NCBI GenBank assembly: GCA_045598025.1
Contig: JAZLLH010000019.1
Coordinates: 1 to 46,969, forward strand
Origin: UBA1195 sp045598025
Lineage (GTDB): Bacteria; Bacteroidota; Bacteroidia; Bacteroidales; WCHB1-69
Length of the DNA stretch: 46,969 nucleotides
Direction: 5' to 3'
The notes under the pieces were generated by a model. That model was not told the origin of the DNA, did no database searches, and saw only the letters and a program-made list of their open reading frames with translations. The translations under genes were made by a program, and so were the position numbers. Shown piece by piece: positions 25,691-34,300 of this stretch. Position 1 is the first letter of the stretch. Each line of letters begins with the position of its first letter.

Positions 25691-26518
25691 CTATTTGAGA
25701 ATTCGTCCCAAGTCCTGCAGGAACTCGGCTTCATATATCTGCGTAATGATTTTTTTCGTGTAAAGGGGAAATTCGGCCTTCATCATCCAGTCATAATAAT
25801 TCCGCTCTTTGCGGAAAACAGAACGGACACTTTCACCTTTGTGTTTGCCGAAGGCAAAAACCTCCTCGTCCTTCTCGTTCAAAACAATATGTCCGGCCAG
25901 ATCCACGTTGCGGTTGCCGGAGGAGAACAGAGAAAGTTTGTCCACATCGTTCACAATGGGGAACGTCTCCGTTTCGTCCTTGGCAATGTAGGGTTCGTCC
26001 TTATAACGGTCCAACTGGGCTTCAAGTACCCTCAGCGTAGCCAAAGTATCGGCTTCGGCCGTATGGGCATCTTCCAGTTTTTCTCCGCAATAAAAACGGT
26101 AAGCCGCCGAAAGCGTACGCGGTTCCATCTTGTGGAAAATGTTCTGCACATCGATGATTTTCACTCCCCTGAGATCGAAATCCAAACCGTTGCGCATGAA
26201 TTCCTCCACCAAAAGGGGAACATCGAATTTGAGCAGATTGTAACCGGCCAGATCGCTGTTCTTCATAAAATCGGAAATCTTGGGCGCAAATTCTTTGAAT
26301 GAGGGCATATCCGCCACATCCTTATCGTATATACCGTGAATCTTGGAAGATTCTTCCGGAATGTGCATGCCGGGATTGATCCGCTGGGTCATCACCTGCT
26401 CCGACTGATCGACCATTACCTTTACCATGCTGATTTCCACGATTCTGTCCACTCCTATATTGACACCGGTCGTTTCCAGATCAAAAAATACCAAAGGACG
26501 TTTCAATTGCAGTTTCAT
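25691..26518 (-). CDS. DEDDh 3'-5' exonuclease (DNA polymerase III epsilon-like)
   Basis: A 275-residue exonuclease of the DnaQ fold. The metal ligands are D13 and E15 in FFDLETTG, D99 in KFDVPLL, and the H152/D157 pair in AHTAEAD. The C-terminal part (about 205-275) contains VFAFGKHKGESVRS and a YYDWMM segment, a small domain also found after such exonucleases and likely to bind nucleic acid or partner proteins. It may proofread, process RNA ends or act in repair; the family member cannot be named further. It lies eleven bases after the lipid kinase gene. Confidence 0.88.
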   Translation of the reverse strand: MKLQLKRPLVFFDLETTGVNIGVDRIVEISMVKVMVDQSEQVMTQRINPGMHIPEESSKIHGIYDKDVADMPSFKEFAPKISDFMKNSDLAGYNLLKFDVPLLVEEFMRNGLDFDLRGVKIIDVQNIFHKMEPRTLSAAYRFYCGEKLEDAHTAEADTLATLRVLEAQLDRYKDEPYIAKDETETFPIVNDVDKLSLFSSGNRNVDLAGHIVLNEKDEEVFAFGKHKGESVRSVFRKERNYYDWMMKAEFPLYTKKIITQIYEAEFLQDLGRILK

Positions 26519-26529
26519 CTGTATTTGTT

Positions 26530-27423
26530 TTAATAGGTTCTCTTCAATGCCAGGCGCAAAGACATCGGATGCATGCTCACATCCACGGAAGGCTGCATTC
26601 CCATGAAATCACCGTCCAAATGAGTATACAGCGGCTCATTGTCTTCCGCTCTCAGTTTGAAATTCTGTATTTTATATATTTTTACGTACTTATCAATGCG
26701 ATTCAGATTCCCAGACAACAGAAACAGCACCAGCCAGGGCAAGGCAACCAAGGGCGGCTTCTGTACGCAAGTCACATTGACCAGACCATCCTGAACCGAA
26801 GCTTCCGGTGAAATCTTCACATCGAAACCCCATTGGGATGAATTGGCAAAAGAAATCAGAAGCGCGTTGATTTTCAGCACACGGCCATCCCCCTCCAACA
26901 CATAGGTACGGGGTTTGTACGACAGATAGTTATGCAGCACAATCTGCAGATACGGGAAAAAGCCCCGATGGCTCACGTGGCTGTATTTTTCGGCCACAAA
27001 TGCATCGAAACCGATACCCGCGACGCTGGCATACACCTTTCCGTTCAGGCATACTGTATCTATCTGTTCGACATACTCTGCATTGAGCATGCTGACGGCA
27101 TTTTTCAGACGGAAAGGAATATGCATGTGATGGGCCAGTCCGTTGCCCGAACCGGTCGGAAAGATGCCCAGCACCACATCCGTACCGGCCAAAGCCTGTA
27201 CGATCTCATTCAAGGTGCCGTCCCCTCCCACGGAAACGACCATATAAATTCCATCGGAAACGGCTTTTTTCGCCAATTCGGTTGCATGACCGGCATAGCG
27301 GGTTTCGCAGATTTCATAATCAAAACGGTCCGAATCGAGATATACCTTCACTTTGTCCGGCACCTTCCGGTACCGGCCGGTTCCTGATTTCGGATTGATA
27401 ATGAACAATATTTTCTTTTTCAT
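26530..27423 (-). CDS. YegS/DgkB-like lipid kinase
   Basis: A 297-residue diacylglycerol kinase catalytic-domain protein. Motifs are KKKILFIINPKSGTGR (N-terminus), SVGGDGTLNEIV with GGDGT at 66-70, and PTGSGNGLAHHM near 89-100. The family phosphorylates diacylglycerol or related lipids, and YegS-type members take phosphatidylglycerol. The open frame reaches back to 27576, but residues before 27423 overlap the promoter and lack similarity, so the ATG at 27423 is used. It leads the seven-gene leftward run, behind a -7 element at 27454-27461. Confidence 0.88.
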   Translation of the reverse strand: MKKKILFIINPKSGTGRYRKVPDKVKVYLDSDRFDYEICETRYAGHATELAKKAVSDGIYMVVSVGGDGTLNEIVQALAGTDVVLGIFPTGSGNGLAHHMHIPFRLKNAVSMLNAEYVEQIDTVCLNGKVYASVAGIGFDAFVAEKYSHVSHRGFFPYLQIVLHNYLSYKPRTYVLEGDGRVLKINALLISFANSSQWGFDVKISPEASVQDGLVNVTCVQKPPLVALPWLVLFLLSGNLNRIDKYVKIYKIQNFKLRAEDNEPLYTHLDGDFMGMQPSVDVSMHPMSLRLALKRTY

Positions 27424-27453
27424 GCCGTCTTCCAAGTAATCCGTACTAATTTG

Positions 27454-27461
27454 CAAAGATA
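27454..27461 (-). promoter_or_regulatory. Probable -7 element of the leftward kinase-to-porQ operon
   Basis: Leftward TATCTTTG matches TAnnTTTG, 30 bases before the lipid kinase ATG and in the only sizeable gap upstream of seven closely spaced leftward genes. A clean -33 box is not seen. Confidence 0.5.
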
Positions 27462-27526
27462 AACAAAAAGACAATACCAGCGAAAAAAATGGAAATATAT
27501 CCGCATTTTTTTCGTTAACTGACCAT

Positions 27527-28204
27527 ATGATGAAGAATAAACAGAAAACATCCGGAAGGCCGGGAGATCTCCACATGGAAATCCTCTACGAAGACCGTTA
27601 CCTCTTTGTGGTGGACAAACCGCACGGTCTGCTGACCAACAGTCCCCATCCGCAGGCGGACAGTGCCCAGCAGATGCTGAACGCCTATCTGGAAGAGACC
27701 CGCCAGCGGTGCCGCGCCCATACCGTACACCGTCTGGACCGGGACACCTCCGGCCTGCTGCTGTTTGCCAAGGACAAGAAAGTTGCCCTGATGTTCGAAG
27801 ACGGATGGAAGGAAAGAGTGTACGACCGGCGTTACATTGCACTGGTTCACGGGCAAATGAAGGAAGAAAACGGATGCATTGCCTCCTGGCTGAAGGACAA
27901 CAGTCAATATTTCACTTATTCTGCCTCCTATGACAATGGAGGGAAATATGCTGTCACGCACTTTCAGACAAAAAAGGTCGGAAAAGAATATTCCCTGGTG
28001 GAACTGCAATTGGAAACCGGACGCAAGAATCAGATTCGTGTGCACCTGCAGGACATCGGGTACCCCGTGGCCGGAGACCGTAAATACGGAGACGGAAGCA
28101 ATCCCCTGGGCCGCCTCTGTCTCCATGCTTACCGTTTATGTTTCATACATCCCGTCACGGGAAAAGACCTGCGCTTCGAAACGCCGAATCCCTTTCCGCT
28201 TTAA
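27527..28204 (+). CDS. RluA-family pseudouridine synthase
   Basis: A 225-residue pseudouridine synthase without an S4 domain. The catalytic HRLDRDTSG lies near 68-76 with the nucleophile D71; LETGRKNQIRVHL and the NKP-like VDKPHGLL motif also match. The length and missing S4 domain fit the RluA or RluA-like group that modifies rRNA or tRNA. The start could be either of two adjacent ATGs (27527, 27530) or M17. It stands alone: leftward genes lie on either side. Its stop overlaps the stop of the convergent kinase gene by four bases (TTAA). Confidence 0.87.
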   Translation: MMKNKQKTSGRPGDLHMEILYEDRYLFVVDKPHGLLTNSPHPQADSAQQMLNAYLEETRQRCRAHTVHRLDRDTSGLLLFAKDKKVALMFEDGWKERVYDRRYIALVHGQMKEENGCIASWLKDNSQYFTYSASYDNGGKYAVTHFQTKKVGKEYSLVELQLETGRKNQIRVHLQDIGYPVAGDRKYGDGSNPLGRLCLHAYRLCFIHPVTGKDLRFETPNPFPL

Positions 28205-29154
28205 CGCGGCATCCTGGTCAGGGCGGCGGCACCGAGAATAGCCACGTCGTTGGCGTTCAATTCCGAAACGCGGATTTCGGTTTTTCCCTGGAAAGACACA
28301 TACAGATGCTGCTCAAAGGATTCCTTCAAAGGACGGATCAGGATTTCACCGGCCTGCACCGGGCCGCCCATCAGAAATACGGCTTCGGGTGAAGAAAAAG
28401 TTACGGCATTGGCACAGGCTATGCCCAAAAGATAAGCCGTTTTCCGATAGGTTTCTATGGCCAAGGCATCTCCGGCATAAGCTGCTTCGGCTATGCGTTT
28501 GGGATCCAAATCCGCATAGGAAACACCGTACAGCATACCCTGATAATCGGGATCAGCTGCACGCAATTCCTCAAATGTCAGGCAAATGCCACGGGCCGAT
28601 GCGTACTCTTCCAGACACCCGTTCTTTCCGCAACTGCATTTCCGTCCTTCCGGAATAAGCACCGCATGTCCCAATTCCCCGGCACAACCGGTATGCCCAT
28701 GCACCAGACGGCCATCTACAATCACACCACTGCCCACACCGGTACCCAAGGTAAACATCACCATGTGACGCATACCTTTGCCACCCCCGTAAATCAATTC
28801 ACCATAAGCCGCAGCATTGGCGTCATTGGATAGGGTTACCGGCACCGGAATGTACTGCCGTATCATGTCGGCCAAGGGAATAATGCCCTTGAATTTCAAA
28901 TTGGGAGCGTACTCTATGCGGGATGTATAGAAATTGCCATTGGGGGCCCCCACACCTATGCCTTCGATTTTTGCATCCAGATGGGCCGCCATGTCCTGTA
29001 TTTTTTCAGACAAAGCTTTGACATATACTTCCACTTCGTCAAATTCCGCCATTTTCAGACGGCCGCGATCCGCGATGCGTCCTTCCGCATCCACGAATCC
29101 GAAATCCGTATTGGTACCTCCGATATCTATACCGACCGTGTAAACCTGTTTCAT
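28201..29154 (-). CDS. ROK-family sugar kinase (glucokinase-like)
   Basis: A 317-residue ROK protein that transfers phosphate from ATP to a hexose. The phosphate loop is GIDIGGTNTDFGF (8-20), the catalytic aspartate lies in SNDANAAAYGE (109-119), and the zinc motif is H163 with C173, C175 and C180 in KCSCGKNGCLEE. There is no DNA-binding domain, so it is an enzyme and not a ROK repressor. Bacteroidetes members are usually annotated as glucokinase; other hexoses are possible. It is last in the leftward pta-trmO-kinase set, 105 bases after trmO. That gap is AT-rich and shows no promoter match I trust. Confidence 0.9.
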   Translation of the reverse strand: MKQVYTVGIDIGGTNTDFGFVDAEGRIADRGRLKMAEFDEVEVYVKALSEKIQDMAAHLDAKIEGIGVGAPNGNFYTSRIEYAPNLKFKGIIPLADMIRQYIPVPVTLSNDANAAAYGELIYGGGKGMRHMVMFTLGTGVGSGVIVDGRLVHGHTGCAGELGHAVLIPEGRKCSCGKNGCLEEYASARGICLTFEELRAADPDYQGMLYGVSYADLDPKRIAEAAYAGDALAIETYRKTAYLLGIACANAVTFSSPEAVFLMGGPVQAGEILIRPLKESFEQHLYVSFQGKTEIRVSELNANDVAILGAAALTRMPR

Positions 29155-29259
29155 TTTTTATAGATTTTATTGTTTTTATTTACATACTTATATAATGAAG
29201 GATGTTTCGGATTATTGCCTTCCGCGGACAAATATCCTTCTCCGGAAAAGCGGAACGTT

Positions 29260-29928
29260 TCAGACGGAAAGCACTGTCAGCCGGCCTTCCGCCACTTTGA
29301 ATTTCACTTCCCTGCCCGCGTAGACGAAACCGTACACCCTGTCCGGATCGTTCTGGTAAGACGGACGGGGATCCTGTGCCAACAGATGGATGAGCGCTTG
29401 CCGCTCTTCTTCAGGGAGCATTTTCTGCAGCGATTCCGGAAAATCCACCTTCAATCCGTAGTCCAAACAGGCATCCGCAAAACCTGCGGAAGCCCCCGGA
29501 TGGCTGTCAGTAAAAGGCAGATAAGGTTTGATGTCGTAAATCGGCGTTCCGTCCATCAGATCGGCCCCGCGTACATACAGCAAGGGGGCCCCGGGCGCCT
29601 CAAAATCGATTTTTTCCAGTACCACCGATGACAATCCGATGGGATTGGGACGGAATGGCGAACGGGTAGCAAAAACGCCCATGCGCGTATTCCCGCCCAA
29701 ACGCGGAGGACGTACCGTGGGAGACCACTCCCTGCGCACCGATTCCGAAAACTCCCACAGCAGCCATAAATGGGAAAAGGCCTCCAGTCCCCTGAAGGCC
29801 TCCTCATTTCGATACCCGGGTTCCATCACGATGACCGCCCTTAATTCGGAAACCAGACCGCTTTGACGGGGAATGCCGAATTTGGTCGGAAAATCGGTAC
29901 GGATACGCGCTATCGGATGGATTTCCAT
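29260..29928 (-). CDS. trmO: tRNA (N6-threonylcarbamoyladenosine-37) methyltransferase TrmO
   Basis: A 222-residue UPF0066/YaeB protein. The segments RIRTDFPTKFGIPRQSGL (9-26), FSHLWLLWEF and FATRSPFRPNPIGLSSV are hallmarks of TrmO. TrmO methylates t6A37 to m6t6A37 in tRNA-Thr(GGU) with S-adenosylmethionine. The C-terminal domain with DPDRVYGFVYAG is present, so the protein looks complete. It starts one base after the pta stop, indicating one transcript. Confidence 0.94.
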   Translation of the reverse strand: MEIHPIARIRTDFPTKFGIPRQSGLVSELRAVIVMEPGYRNEEAFRGLEAFSHLWLLWEFSESVRREWSPTVRPPRLGGNTRMGVFATRSPFRPNPIGLSSVVLEKIDFEAPGAPLLYVRGADLMDGTPIYDIKPYLPFTDSHPGASAGFADACLDYGLKVDFPESLQKMLPEEERQALIHLLAQDPRPSYQNDPDRVYGFVYAGREVKFKVAEGRLTVLSV

Positions 29929-29929
29929 C

Positions 29930-30931
29930 TTATTTCGAAGCAGCCTGATTGGCTGTGATGGCTACCACATTGACGATATCCTCGACAGAACATCCGCGGG
30001 ACAGGTCGTTGATGGGAGCTGCCATACCCTGCATCACAGGTCCGATGGCTTCGGCACCGGCGAGACGCTGGACCAGTTTGTAGGCAATGTTTCCGGTTTC
30101 CAGAGACGGGAATACCAAAACGTTGGCTTTTCCGGCAACGGGGCTGCCCGGAGCCTTGGATGCACCGACTTTTTCCACGATGGCGGCATCGGCCTGAAGT
30201 TCACCGTCGATGACCAGGCTGGGATCCATTTCCCTGGCGATGCGGGTGGCGTTGACCACGCGGTCGACCAATTCGTGCTTGGCGCTTCCCTTGGTGGAGA
30301 AACTCAGCATGGCTACACGAGGTTCTATACCGGCGATGGAGCGGGCGGTCTGTGCGGTCACCACGGCAATCTGAGCCAGTTTGTTTTCATCGGTATTGGG
30401 ATCGGCTGCGCAATCGGCGAAAACCATCACGCCATTGTCACCCCACTGTTTGTCCTTCATGATCATGATGAAAGCACCGGAAACCACGCTGATACCCGGT
30501 AAAGTCTTCACAATCTGGAAAGCAGGACGCAGCACGTCGCCCGTAGCATTCATGGCACCGGCCACTTCACCGTCTACATCACCGTTCTTGATCAACAGGG
30601 TAGCAAGGTACAGAGGATCCTTTACCAGTTTGGAAGCTTTTTCCATGTCCATGCCTTTGGCTTTACGCAATTCATACAGCATATTGGCATAGAAATCGGC
30701 TTTCGGATTGTTTTCCGGGTCGATGATTTCGGCCTTGTCCAGGTGGGTCAGGTTCCATTCTTTTGCCTTTCCGGCGATAAATTCCTTATTGCCGAGCAGG
30801 ACAATCTGTGCCAGTCCTTCCGAAAGAATGATATCGGCGGCTCTCAAGGTTCTTTCTTCCATACCTTCTGCCAAAACAATGCGCTTGTTGGCTTTACGGG
30901 CATTTTCCCGTATTTTCTGCATTAATTCCAT
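29930..30931 (-). CDS. pta: Phosphate acetyltransferase
   Basis: A 333-residue PTA/PTB-family enzyme that interconverts acetyl-CoA and acetyl phosphate. Family segments are NKRIVLAEGMEERTLRAA near the start, GDVDGEVAGAMNATGDVLRP (about 116-135) and a C-terminal GLAQIVLLGN-type fold; the last 60 residues hold LVFPSLETGNIAYKLVQRL, typical of Pta. Acetate kinase normally follows in Bacteroidales, but here trmO comes next after one base, so ackA must lie elsewhere or be replaced. A -7 element lies at 31034-31041, giving a leader of about 95 bases. Confidence 0.92.
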   Translation of the reverse strand: MELMQKIRENARKANKRIVLAEGMEERTLRAADIILSEGLAQIVLLGNKEFIAGKAKEWNLTHLDKAEIIDPENNPKADFYANMLYELRKAKGMDMEKASKLVKDPLYLATLLIKNGDVDGEVAGAMNATGDVLRPAFQIVKTLPGISVVSGAFIMIMKDKQWGDNGVMVFADCAADPNTDENKLAQIAVVTAQTARSIAGIEPRVAMLSFSTKGSAKHELVDRVVNATRIAREMDPSLVIDGELQADAAIVEKVGASKAPGSPVAGKANVLVFPSLETGNIAYKLVQRLAGAEAIGPVMQGMAAPINDLSRGCSVEDIVNVVAITANQAASK

Positions 30932-31033
30932 ATGACTGTTTTTTGTATTTGTGGTTAATTTTACTTAGTCTTCCGATACAGACGGCCTTCCGTTCGGAAC
31001 AGACTCCGGAATCCGGTCCGTCTGATAAGATTG

Positions 31034-31041
31034 CAAATGTA
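31034..31041 (-). promoter_or_regulatory. Probable -7 element for the pta operon
   Basis: Leftward TACATTTG matches TAnnTTTG. It is in the divergent gap between pta and the SRPBCC gene, about 100 bases before the pta ATG. I see no well-placed -33 box. Confidence 0.45.
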
Positions 31042-31136
31042 GACATTTTTCCGATAAGATGGCACGAATTTTGAAAAAAAAATCAAAATATTCCGTTGGA
31101 ATATCCGTTTGTTTTATTTACATAAGCCAATTGACC

Positions 31137-31550
31137 ATGAAACTTTCCAGCAAAGAAACCATTATCCGTTCCACTCCGGAACAGGTATTCAACCAAATCG
31201 CAGACTGCAACCACTTGCGGCAGGGCATAGGAATGGCCGGAGTTCCGCAAATGAGTGATCTGCAATGCACCGACACTTCCTGCAGTTTCCAGATGTCCGG
31301 CATAGGAAAACTGGAACTGTCCATTTGCGAAAACACCTTTCCCCGACAAGTGGTATACGATGTAAAAAACGAACACATCAAATCCGTTCGGGTATTTTTT
31401 GACATTGAAAAGAAAGGAGAAGAGAGCAGCCTGGTCGCCACCGGGGACCTGGATTTGCCTTTCTTCATGGCGCAGATGCTGAAACCCGCCCTGCAGAACT
31501 TCTTGAACACCCTGGCCGAATGCGTCAGGAAAACCGTGGAAAACCAATAG
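31137..31550 (+). CDS. SRPBCC-family protein
   Basis: A 137-residue cytoplasmic protein with the START/SRPBCC-like pattern IRSTPEQVFNQIADCNHL near the N-terminus and a C-terminal long helix (FMAQMLKPALQNFLNTLAEC). Such proteins form a deep pocket for hydrophobic ligands; the bound molecule cannot be told. The ATG at 31137 gives the family start. An open frame from 31059 adds 26 residues that lie in the promoter region. It precedes the lipid acyltransferase gene by six bases, so a lipid ligand is an attractive guess. Confidence 0.8.
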   Translation: MKLSSKETIIRSTPEQVFNQIADCNHLRQGIGMAGVPQMSDLQCTDTSCSFQMSGIGKLELSICENTFPRQVVYDVKNEHIKSVRVFFDIEKKGEESSLVATGDLDLPFFMAQMLKPALQNFLNTLAECVRKTVENQ

Positions 31551-31556
31551 GCCTGC

Positions 31557-32459
31557 ATGTCCGTGCTCATCCGCTTCCTGCTTTTTCCCCTGTCGCTGCT
31601 CCCGATGTGCGTACTGTTTGCATTGGGTGATTTCCTCTGCCCCATTCTGCACTACCTGATCGGTTACAGGAAAAAAGTGGTCCGATCCAACCTGGCCAAC
31701 GCATTTCCGGAAAAAACGGAAAAAGAACGCAGACAGATTGAAAGACAATATTTTCACCACTTGTGCAACCTTTTGGCCGAAGGCATCAAAATGCTGGGAA
31801 TAAGCAGAAAGAACGTTCTCAAACGCTACCGCTGCTCCAATCCCGAGGTATTACAGGAATTTGCGGACAAAAAACAGAGCGTGCTGCTGATGTCGGCCCA
31901 TTACAACGACTGGGAATGGATGGTCCTTTCCCTGGATATGCAGACGCCCCTGCACGGAGTAGGCGTCGGAAAGGAAAACACCGACAAATCCTTTGAAAAG
32001 ACAATCAACCGTTTCCGCACCCGCTATGGCACCGAGGTCGTTTTTGCCAAAAACGTCAGGCAGTGCATGGAACAGTATTTCGAAAAAGGAACGGCCTGCG
32101 CCTACATGATGCTGAGCGATCAGACACCGGCCTCCGCCAAACGTGCCTTCCTGATGGATTCCTTTCTCAATCAGCCTACCGATATGATTTACGGAAGCGA
32201 ATATTTTGCAAAAAAATACAATTTTCCCGTTTTCTACTATCACGTGGAACGCATCCGCCGCGGACGGTACGCATGGACACTAGAGGAAATTACCCGCACC
32301 CCCCGGGAGGAAGCCTACGGAGCCATCATAAAACGCTACGCTGCCTTTTTGGAACGCGACATCAGGAAAAAGCCGGCCTACTGGCTATGGAGCCACCGCA
32401 GATGGAAACACCGCAAGGAGGTGGAACAGCTGCTGGCCCATACATTACCCATTGAATAA
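31557..32459 (+). CDS. LpxL/HtrB-like lipid A acyltransferase
   Basis: A 300-residue lysophospholipid acyltransferase-superfamily protein with an N-terminal hydrophobic anchor (about 5-35) and the HX4E catalytic motif H115-YNDW-E120 in MSAHYNDWEWMV. The segments RSNLANAFPEKTEKER and MMLSDQTPA are typical of the lipid A late acyltransferase family, which adds secondary acyl chains using acyl-ACP at the inner membrane. Some Bacteroidetes homologues instead acylate amino lipids, so the substrate is not certain. It starts six bases after the SRPBCC gene. Confidence 0.88.
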   Translation: MSVLIRFLLFPLSLLPMCVLFALGDFLCPILHYLIGYRKKVVRSNLANAFPEKTEKERRQIERQYFHHLCNLLAEGIKMLGISRKNVLKRYRCSNPEVLQEFADKKQSVLLMSAHYNDWEWMVLSLDMQTPLHGVGVGKENTDKSFEKTINRFRTRYGTEVVFAKNVRQCMEQYFEKGTACAYMMLSDQTPASAKRAFLMDSFLNQPTDMIYGSEYFAKKYNFPVFYYHVERIRRGRYAWTLEEITRTPREEAYGAIIKRYAAFLERDIRKKPAYWLWSHRRWKHRKEVEQLLAHTLPIE

Positions 32460-32474
32460 AAAACAAAAAGCCCT

Positions 32475-33176
32475 ATGAATAAGAAAAAAATCGTTGTACT
32501 GAGCGGCGCCGGAATCAGTGCGGAAAGCGGCATACAGACTTTCCGTGATTCCGACGGACTGTGGGAAAACTACCGGGTAGAGGATGTCTGTACACCCGAA
32601 GCGCTGGAACGCAATCCGGAAATGGTCATTGACTTCTACAACCAGCGCCTGTTTCAGGTACTGGAAGCCAAGCCCAACCCGGGACACACTTCCCTTGCAG
32701 AACTGGAAAAGAAATACGATGTGCAGATTGTCACCCAAAATATCGACGATCTGCACGAACGCGCCGGTTCTTCGCACGTACTTCATCTGCACGGAGAAAT
32801 CCGCAAGAAACGCAGTTCCGTCGATCCCTTTGATATCCGGGACATTCAGCCCATTGAACAGGGCATACGGATGGGAGACTTGGACAAATATGGCCGTCAA
32901 TACCGGCCGCACATCGTTTTTTTCGGAGAGGCCGTTCCCAACATAGAACCCGCTTCAAAAATGGTGGAAAAAGCAGACATTCTGCTGATTATCGGAACCT
33001 CCCTGGCCGTATACCCGGCAGCCGGTCTGATGTATTATGCCAGAGAAGATGCCCTGCTGTACTATATCGATCCCAAAGCCGATCAGGCCAAAGGATTGGA
33101 CAAAAGGGTCATCTGCATAGCTGAAAAAGCGGGCACAGGCGTTCCCGTTCTGGTGCGGCAACTCATGGAAGAATAA
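32475..33176 (+). CDS. Sir2-family NAD-dependent deacylase lacking zinc cysteines
   Basis: A 233-residue sirtuin that removes acyl groups from lysines using NAD+. It has GAGISAESGIQTFRDSDGLW (11-30), TQNIDDLHERAG (88-99), catalytic H106 in HLHGE and GTSLAVYPAAGLM. Y55 and R58 in FYNQR match the Tyr-x-x-Arg pair of CobB-type class III sirtuins that prefer succinyl or malonyl groups. The zinc module is altered: the segment after HLHGE reads KKRSSVDPFDIRD, with no CxxC pairs where family members normally have four cysteines. This matches a zinc-less form I believe is common in Bacteroidetes. It lies 15 bases after the acyltransferase gene. Confidence 0.88.
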   Translation: MNKKKIVVLSGAGISAESGIQTFRDSDGLWENYRVEDVCTPEALERNPEMVIDFYNQRLFQVLEAKPNPGHTSLAELEKKYDVQIVTQNIDDLHERAGSSHVLHLHGEIRKKRSSVDPFDIRDIQPIEQGIRMGDLDKYGRQYRPHIVFFGEAVPNIEPASKMVEKADILLIIGTSLAVYPAAGLMYYAREDALLYYIDPKADQAKGLDKRVICIAEKAGTGVPVLVRQLMEE

Positions 33177-33193
33177 CAAACACAAGGATTACC

Positions 33194-34300
33194 ATGCAGA
33201 TTGCCATCATAGGAGCCGGTGCTTCCGGATTGTTTCTGGCCAAACTTCTATCCCGTAAAAGCGGCTGTAAAGTAAGCGTATTCGAGAAATCGGACAAGGT
33301 GGGCTGCAAACTCAAAGCTTCCGGAGGAGGAAGGGCCAACCTGTTCAACACGGATGTCCGCCCTGGGCATTACAACGAGCCTGAATTCATGCAGCATGTA
33401 TTGGACAAGGTCGGTGTCAAAGAGGTGCGCAAAGCCTGGGAAGATTTCGGAATGCACATCCGCACAGACGAAGAGGGACGGGCCTACCCCATGACATTTT
33501 TCTCCCAGACAGCCCTGGATACGCTGTTGAACGACCTGCCAAAAAATGTAAACATCCGTTGCGGATACGAGGCAACACATCTCCTACCGGTAAAAGGAGG
33601 ATGGCGCATCAATGAAGGGAAGGAAGTTTTTGACAGAGTGGTCCTGTGCAGCGGTTCCCCCGCCGGTGCAATTCCGCGCAACCGCCAAGGATACAACGGG
33701 TACCTGCAGTCTCTGCAACTGAAGACAAAAGCCCTGACCCCTTCGCTGGTGGGATTCAGAATCAAAAACTACCCCAAGAGTCTGGAAGGCTGTCGGGCCA
33801 AAGCGGAAGTCCGGCTGAACCGCAAAGGAAAGGAAGTATTCCGAGAGACAGGGGAAATCACCTTCAAGGAAGACGGCGTATCCGGCATCGTTATCTTAAA
33901 CGCATCTGCCTATTACAACCGGATGCCGGAAAAAGACGGATGCCGGCTGCTATTCGATTTCCTGTTTGAAGAACCCGGATTGGATACAGAACGGCATTTG
34001 CAGAAGCACCATTCTCTCTGTGGACTGCTGCATCCCAAGCTGAACGAATTGTACCGCAACAGTCCCTTTGACCCCAGACATTTCTGTCTCGAAATCGACA
34101 GCCCCTACGACCTCGCCTTCGCCCAAGTATGCCACGGAGGCATTGCCTTGCAGGAAGTGGACGAATATTTCAGGATCAGAAAACATCCGGGACTTTTCGC
34201 CGCAGGAGAACTACTGGACATTGACGGAGTATGCGGAGGATACAATCTGTTCTTTGCATTTGCTTCCGCCTTGGTTATAGCCGAAAATATCTTATCATGA
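33194..34300 (+). CDS. HI0933/BaiN-type FAD-dependent oxidoreductase
   Basis: A 368-residue flavoprotein of the HI0933-like family. It has the N-terminal dinucleotide site IGAGASGLFLAKLLSRK, the KLKASGGGRANLFNT segment, a glycine-rich ASGGG loop, and the C-terminal GGYNLFFAFASALVIAENI that closes the FAD site. Family members include BaiN and enzymes of unknown substrate. The last four bases overlap the start of the next flavoprotein (ATGA at 34297-34300), so the two are translationally coupled. Confidence 0.88.
   Translation: MQIAIIGAGASGLFLAKLLSRKSGCKVSVFEKSDKVGCKLKASGGGRANLFNTDVRPGHYNEPEFMQHVLDKVGVKEVRKAWEDFGMHIRTDEEGRAYPMTFFSQTALDTLLNDLPKNVNIRCGYEATHLLPVKGGWRINEGKEVFDRVVLCSGSPAGAIPRNRQGYNGYLQSLQLKTKALTPSLVGFRIKNYPKSLEGCRAKAEVRLNRKGKEVFRETGEITFKEDGVSGIVILNASAYYNRMPEKDGCRLLFDFLFEEPGLDTERHLQKHHSLCGLLHPKLNELYRNSPFDPRHFCLEIDSPYDLAFAQVCHGGIALQEVDEYFRIRKHPGLFAAGELLDIDGVCGGYNLFFAFASALVIAENILS

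Noticed and set aside
24604..25698. 364-codon rightward frame across the pseudouridine synthase gene
   Set aside because: Antisense shadow of an enzyme with intact S4 and HRIDKDTSG motifs.
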